NCBI GenBank assembly: GCA_023438885.1
Contig: JAEXPS010000159.1
Coordinates: 1-11,490, forward strand
From: Actinomycetes bacterium
GTDB lineage: Bacteria; Actinomycetota; Actinomycetes; Actinomycetales; Cellulomonadaceae
Length of the DNA: 11,490 bases
Reading direction: 5' to 3'
In this document: piece after piece, positions 6,729 to 11,490 of the stretch
Layout of the letters: each line of letters begins with the position of its first letter
How positions within the stretch are numbered: position 1 is the first letter of the stretch
Translations under genes and position numbers: made by a program
Notes under the pieces: model-generated
Told to the model about the DNA's origin: nothing
The model's input: the letters and a program-made list of their open reading frames with translations, nothing else
Database searches by the model: none

Positions 6729-6815
6729 GTGCCGCCCGCGCAGGGGCGTGAACGTCTCGCCACCGGGTGCGCCAGATGTGGTCGGGCGTACCCCTTCCTC
6801 CCAGGAGGTCCTTGA
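6729..6815 (+). other. Candidate 28-codon upstream ORF coupled to hpf
   Basis: From GTG 6729 a frame of 28 codons ends at TGA 6813-6815, whose last base is the first base of the hpf ATG (TGATG). An AGGAGG (6721-6726) precedes it, but only 2 bases away, closer than usual. The peptide contains a CxxC-type element (GCARCG) near its middle and ends FLPGGP. No homologue is known to me. It may be a chance frame; the TGATG junction and the extra Shine-Dalgarno make it worth recording. Confidence 0.25.
6803..6808 (+). promoter_or_regulatory. Ribosome binding site of hpf
   Basis: AGGAGG lies 6 bases before ATG 6815 and decides that start over an in-frame GTG at 6767. A CCTCC at 6797-6801, directly upstream, could pair with this site or with the earlier AGGAGG at 6721-6726, so access to it may depend on RNA folding. 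Confidence 0.8.
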
Positions 6816-7471
6816 TGGAGATCGTGGTTGCCGGCCGGCACACCGAGGTGAGCGCGCGATTCCGGGCGCACCTCGCCACCAAGCTCGCGAAGGTGGAGCA
6901 GCTGGCCCCGCGCGCCCAGCGCGTCGACGTGCTCGTCTCGCACGAGGCGAACCCGCGGCAGGCGGACTCCAGTGAGCGGGTCGAGCTCACGGTGGTCGAT
7001 CGCGGACCCGTGATCCGGGCCGAGGCGTCGGCGGACGATGCGTACGCCGCCCTCGACATGGCCCTGGCGCGGCTCCTCGAGCGGCTGCGCCGCAGCCGTG
7101 ACCGGCGGCGCGAGCACCGCAAGGACACCACGATCCCGCCCGGCGACGTGGTCGTCGCCGACGAGGGGCTCGACGAGGAGACTTCCCGGCTGGACCGGCG
7201 TGTGCTCGACGACGGGACCGTGGAGATCGGCCTGGGCGACTCCCCGGTGGTGATCCGGGAGAAGGTGCACCGGGCGACGCCGATGACGGTCGACGACGCG
7301 TTGTACGAGATGGAGCTCGTGGGCCACGACTTCTTCCTGTTCGTCGACAAGGACTCGGGCCGCCCGGCTGTCGCGTACCGCCGCCACGGGTGGACCTACG
7401 GGGTCATCCAGCTGGACACCGTGCGCGCGTCCAACGGGCAGTCGACGCACCACGGGGTAGCCGTCGGCTGA
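6815..7471 (+). CDS. hpf: Long-form ribosome hibernation-promoting factor (HPF/RaiA)
   Basis: This 218-residue protein belongs to the long HPF class, which binds the 30S decoding region and dimerises ribosomes into inactive 100S particles, or stabilises 70S in mycobacteria. The N-terminal S30AE domain (1 to about 98) starts MEIVVAGRHTEVSARFRAHL, and its helix ALDMALARLLERLRRSRDRRR carries the basic face used for rRNA contact. A linker of about 50 acidic and polar residues follows. The C-terminal dimerisation domain (about 146-202) has VIREKVHRATPMTVDDA and the hallmark HDFFLFVDKDSGRPAVAYRR HGW, read continuously. ATG 6815 is fixed by AGGAGG at 6803-6808. The gene sits between the ComF-like and secA genes, as in M. 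tuberculosis (Rv3241c), except that a glycosylase gene lies between it and secA here. Confidence 0.96.
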   Translation: MEIVVAGRHTEVSARFRAHLATKLAKVEQLAPRAQRVDVLVSHEANPRQADSSERVELTVVDRGPVIRAEASADDAYAALDMALARLLERLRRSRDRRREHRKDTTIPPGDVVVADEGLDEETSRLDRRVLDDGTVEIGLGDSPVVIREKVHRATPMTVDDALYEMELVGHDFFLFVDKDSGRPAVAYRRHGWTYGVIQLDTVRASNGQSTHHGVAVG

Positions 7472-7499
7472 CACCCTCCCGCCGAGGCCGGGCGGTGTC
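7470..7499 (+). terminator. Hairpin at the hpf stop codon
   Basis: GACACC (7470-7475) and GGTGTC (7494-7499) are exact complements, and CCCG/CGGG can pair inside them, giving a two-part stem that starts within the TGA stop. There is no U-tract. It separates hpf from the following glycosylase gene and may act as a terminator or 3' stabiliser. Confidence 0.45.
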
Positions 7500-7510
7500 G
7501 GTGGCCTGGG

Positions 7511-7516
7511 CGAGGA
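7511..7516 (+). promoter_or_regulatory. Possible -10 element placing transcription start on the glycosylase GTG
   Basis: GAGGAT differs from TAGGAT at one base and ends 8 bases before GTG 7524, the same spacing as the proposed mtrA -10 to its ATG. It can equally be read as a weak ribosome binding site (GAGG, 9 bases from the start). The two readings cannot be separated from sequence alone. Confidence 0.25.
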
Positions 7517-7523
7517 TCGGGGG

Positions 7524-8765
7524 GTGGTACCTCACCTCACGCTCGCCCAGGCCCGCCGGGTCGCGCTGCGCGCCGCAGGTCTCGACGCCGCCCGTCCGGC
7601 CGGCCCGGTGGGCTTGCGGCAGGTGACCGGGGTCGTCGGCCGGCTGGGGCTGCTCCAGATCGATTCGGTGAACGTGTTCGCGCGCGCTCACCTGATGCCG
7701 CTGTACGCGCGGCTGGGACCCTTCGATCCACGGCTCGTCGACCGCGCGTCGGGGCATGCGCCGCGCAGGCTCGTGGAGGCGTGGGCGCACATGGCCTCCT
7801 ACGTGCCGCCGGAGACCTATCCGCTGCTCGGCTGGCGGCGCCGCACGTCCCTCAAGGACGCCTGGGGGATGATCCGCGACGTGCCGCTGCAGCACGCGCC
7901 CGTGGTGGCGGACGTGCTGTCACTGCTCACCGAGGAAGGCTCGCTGACCGCGCAGCAGGTGCAGGCCAGGCTCGAGCACGAGCATCCGGGGCGCGAGGAG
8001 GCCTGGGGCTGGAACTGGACCGTGGCCAAGACGGTGCTGGAGTTCCTGTTCTTCACCGGGCAGGTGGCCAGCGCCGGGCGCAACGGCTCGTTCGAGCGCC
8101 GGTACGACCTGCCGGAGAGGGTGCTGCCGCCGGCGGTCCGTGCGGTGCCGGAGCCGGACGAGCACGACGCGGTGCGCGGCCTCGTGGCGATCGCCGTGCG
8201 TGCGCTCGGCGTCGGCTCCCTCAAGTGCGTCGCCGACTACTTCCGCCTGCGCCAGGCGCCGACGTCGGTCGCGCTGCGGGAGCTCGCCGAGGAGGGCGTC
8301 GTCGAACCGGTCGTCGTCGACGGCTGGGGCCCCGCATGGCGCCACACCGGGGCGACGGTGCCACGGGCGACGAGCGCACGGGCGCTGCTCTCGCCGTTCG
8401 ACCCGCTGGTCTGGGAACGCACCCGGCTGGAGACGCTGTTCGGCCTGCGCTACCGCATCGAGATCTACACACCCGGCCCGAAGCGGGTGTGGGGGTACTA
8501 CGTGCTGCCGTTCCTGCTGGGGGACGCCCTGCCCGCGCTGGTGGACCTCAAGGCCGATCGGCAGGCCGGGCTGCTACGGGTGCTCGCCGCGCACCGCACC
8601 GACGGGCCGGTGGACGCCGACGTGCCGGCCGAGCTGGCCACGGAGCTGCGCACCGCGGCGCGGTGGCTCGCGCTGGAGCACGTGGTGGTCGGCGATCGCC
8701 ACGGCGAGGCCCGCGGCGACCTGGCCGGGGCACTGGCGGCCGCCCTCGCGCGTTCGGACTCCTAG
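7524..8765 (+). CDS. Winged-helix DNA glycosylase of the YcaQ/AlkX (HTH_42) family
   Basis: This 413-residue protein matches the HTH_42 family, which includes E. coli YcaQ (AlkX), a glycosylase that unhooks interstrand crosslinks and removes bulky alkylated bases, and the Streptomyces self-resistance enzyme AlkZ. The catalytic motif is Q45-I46-D47 in GLLQIDSVNVFARAHLMPLY; QxD is the YcaQ/AlkX form, whereas AlkZ has QxQ. Other family signatures are WAHMASYVPP (87-96), LSPFDPLVWERTRLETLFGL (289-308), YRIEIYTPGPKRVWGYYVLP (310-329) and VDLKADR (340-346). Winged-helix segments lie in the middle (about 125-200 and 215-260). The length is normal for the family. GTG 7524 gives the start closest to the conserved N-terminus. 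The gene is separated from hpf by a hairpin and from secA by 99 bases with their own promoter-like element, so it may be a single-gene unit. A general DNA-repair role fits better than antibiotic resistance, since no biosynthetic genes are nearby. Confidence 0.92.
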   Translation: MVPHLTLAQARRVALRAAGLDAARPAGPVGLRQVTGVVGRLGLLQIDSVNVFARAHLMPLYARLGPFDPRLVDRASGHAPRRLVEAWAHMASYVPPETYPLLGWRRRTSLKDAWGMIRDVPLQHAPVVADVLSLLTEEGSLTAQQVQARLEHEHPGREEAWGWNWTVAKTVLEFLFFTGQVASAGRNGSFERRYDLPERVLPPAVRAVPEPDEHDAVRGLVAIAVRALGVGSLKCVADYFRLRQAPTSVALRELAEEGVVEPVVVDGWGPAWRHTGATVPRATSARALLSPFDPLVWERTRLETLFGLRYRIEIYTPGPKRVWGYYVLPFLLGDALPALVDLKADRQAGLLRVLAAHRTDGPVDADVPAELATELRTAARWLALEHVVVGDRHGEARGDLAGALAAALARSDS

Positions 8766-8788
8766 GGCGGTCCGCGAACGGGCCGCTC

Positions 8789-8805
8789 GCCTAGGATGGC
8801 TAGGC
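8789..8805. promoter_or_regulatory. secA promoter candidate inside a CTAG inverted repeat
   Basis: GCCTAG (8789-8794) and CTAGGC (8800-8805) form a perfect 6-5-6 inverted repeat. It contains TAGGAT (8792-8797), a good -10 hexamer, which would start transcription near 8804 and give secA a leader of about 60 bases. No clear -35 is present. An operator covering the -10 is plausible but unproven. CTAG also occurs at 8762-8765, in the stop of the preceding gene. Confidence 0.5.
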
Positions 8806-8821
8806 CCGGCCGCGCGGCCGG
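8806..8821. repeat. 16-base perfect palindrome in the secA leader
   Basis: CCGGCCGCGCGGCCGG reads the same on both strands, and it begins right after the predicted transcription start. As RNA it would be a very stable 6-bp stem with a GCGC loop at the mRNA 5' end; as DNA it could be a protein site. It may also act on transcripts reading through from the glycosylase gene. Confidence 0.55.
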
Positions 8822-8831
8822 CGCACATCAA

Positions 8832-8848
8832 CGCCCTGCGTGTGGGCG
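8832..8848 (+). other. Small hairpin just before the secA ribosome binding site
   Basis: CGCCC (8832-8836) pairs with GGGCG (8844-8848) over a 7-base loop, ending 4 bases before AAGGAG. It leaves the ribosome site exposed, and could stack with the preceding palindrome stem in the secA leader. Short arms make this tentative. Confidence 0.25.
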
Positions 8849-8852
8849 CGAG

Positions 8853-8858
8853 AAGGAG
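8853..8858 (+). promoter_or_regulatory. Ribosome binding site of secA
   Basis: AAGGAG lies 6 bases before GTG 8865, which supports this GTG as the secA start. Confidence 0.8.
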
Positions 8859-8864
8859 TGACTC

Positions 8865-11490
<2,626 letters not shown>

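Noticed and set aside
6767..6814. N-terminal extension of hpf by 16 residues from GTG 6767
   Set aside because: The family begins at MEIVV-like sequence, and AGGAGG sits 6 bases before ATG 6815; no ribosome site serves 6767.
8796..8861. 21-codon frame ending 3 bases before secA, a possible SecM-like leader
   Set aside because: Its ATG overlaps the proposed -10, it has no Shine-Dalgarno, and the peptide is hydrophilic with no signal-like or arrest-like segment.

Overview
The window is very GC-rich and tightly packed, with GTG starts, codons ending in G or C, and the gene order mtrA-mtrB-lpqB-(comF-like)-hpf-secA. That order is the conserved actinobacterial mtrAB-lpqB/secA1 neighbourhood (in Mycobacterium tuberculosis, Rv3246c to Rv3240c). 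The protein sequences and the neighbours point to an actinomycete of the Micrococcales/Cellulomonas type; the genus is an inference. I see no insertion sequence, phage gene, tRNA, rRNA or CRISPR array.

Layout. On the minus strand, reading leftward, are a Pro/Gly/Gln-rich multi-spanning membrane protein of the GPDPase_memb type (321-1571) and the N-terminal 103 codons of a DUF4129 protein (1-309). They diverge from mtrA across about 140 bases (1572-1709) that hold an 8-2-8 inverted repeat and a possible leaderless mtrA promoter. On the plus strand, mtrA (response regulator), mtrB (sensor histidine kinase) and lpqB (lipoprotein) are joined by two identical 4-base GTGA stop/start overlaps, so they form one translationally coupled operon. 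A short gap with two small hairpins leads to a ComF-like phosphoribosyltransferase. A leader of about 170 bases with an inverted repeat, a hairpin and a possible 28-codon upstream ORF precedes hpf (long-form ribosome hibernation factor). A hairpin separates hpf from a YcaQ/AlkX-type DNA glycosylase. A 99-base spacer, unusually rich in CTAG and palindromes, then precedes secA, which runs off the right edge without its C-terminal tail.

How the genes fit together. MtrB senses a cell-envelope or osmotic/division cue and phosphorylates MtrA, which regulates cell-wall and division genes; LpqB is the extracytoplasmic lipoprotein that modulates MtrB. SecA exports proteins across the same membrane and is needed, for example, for the Sec-dependent LpqB precursor. 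HPF silences 70S ribosomes in stationary phase. The membrane protein and DUF4129 protein are probably envelope-related, but their function is unknown.

Most worth a second look: MtrB has Ala457 where the ATP-binding G1 box normally has its aspartate; the hpf leader carries a candidate coupled upstream ORF with competing Shine-Dalgarno pairings; and the secA promoter region has a 6-5-6 CTAG inverted repeat followed at once by a 16-base perfect palindrome. Otherwise this is an ordinary, conserved core region; I did not find a clearly new multi-gene system.
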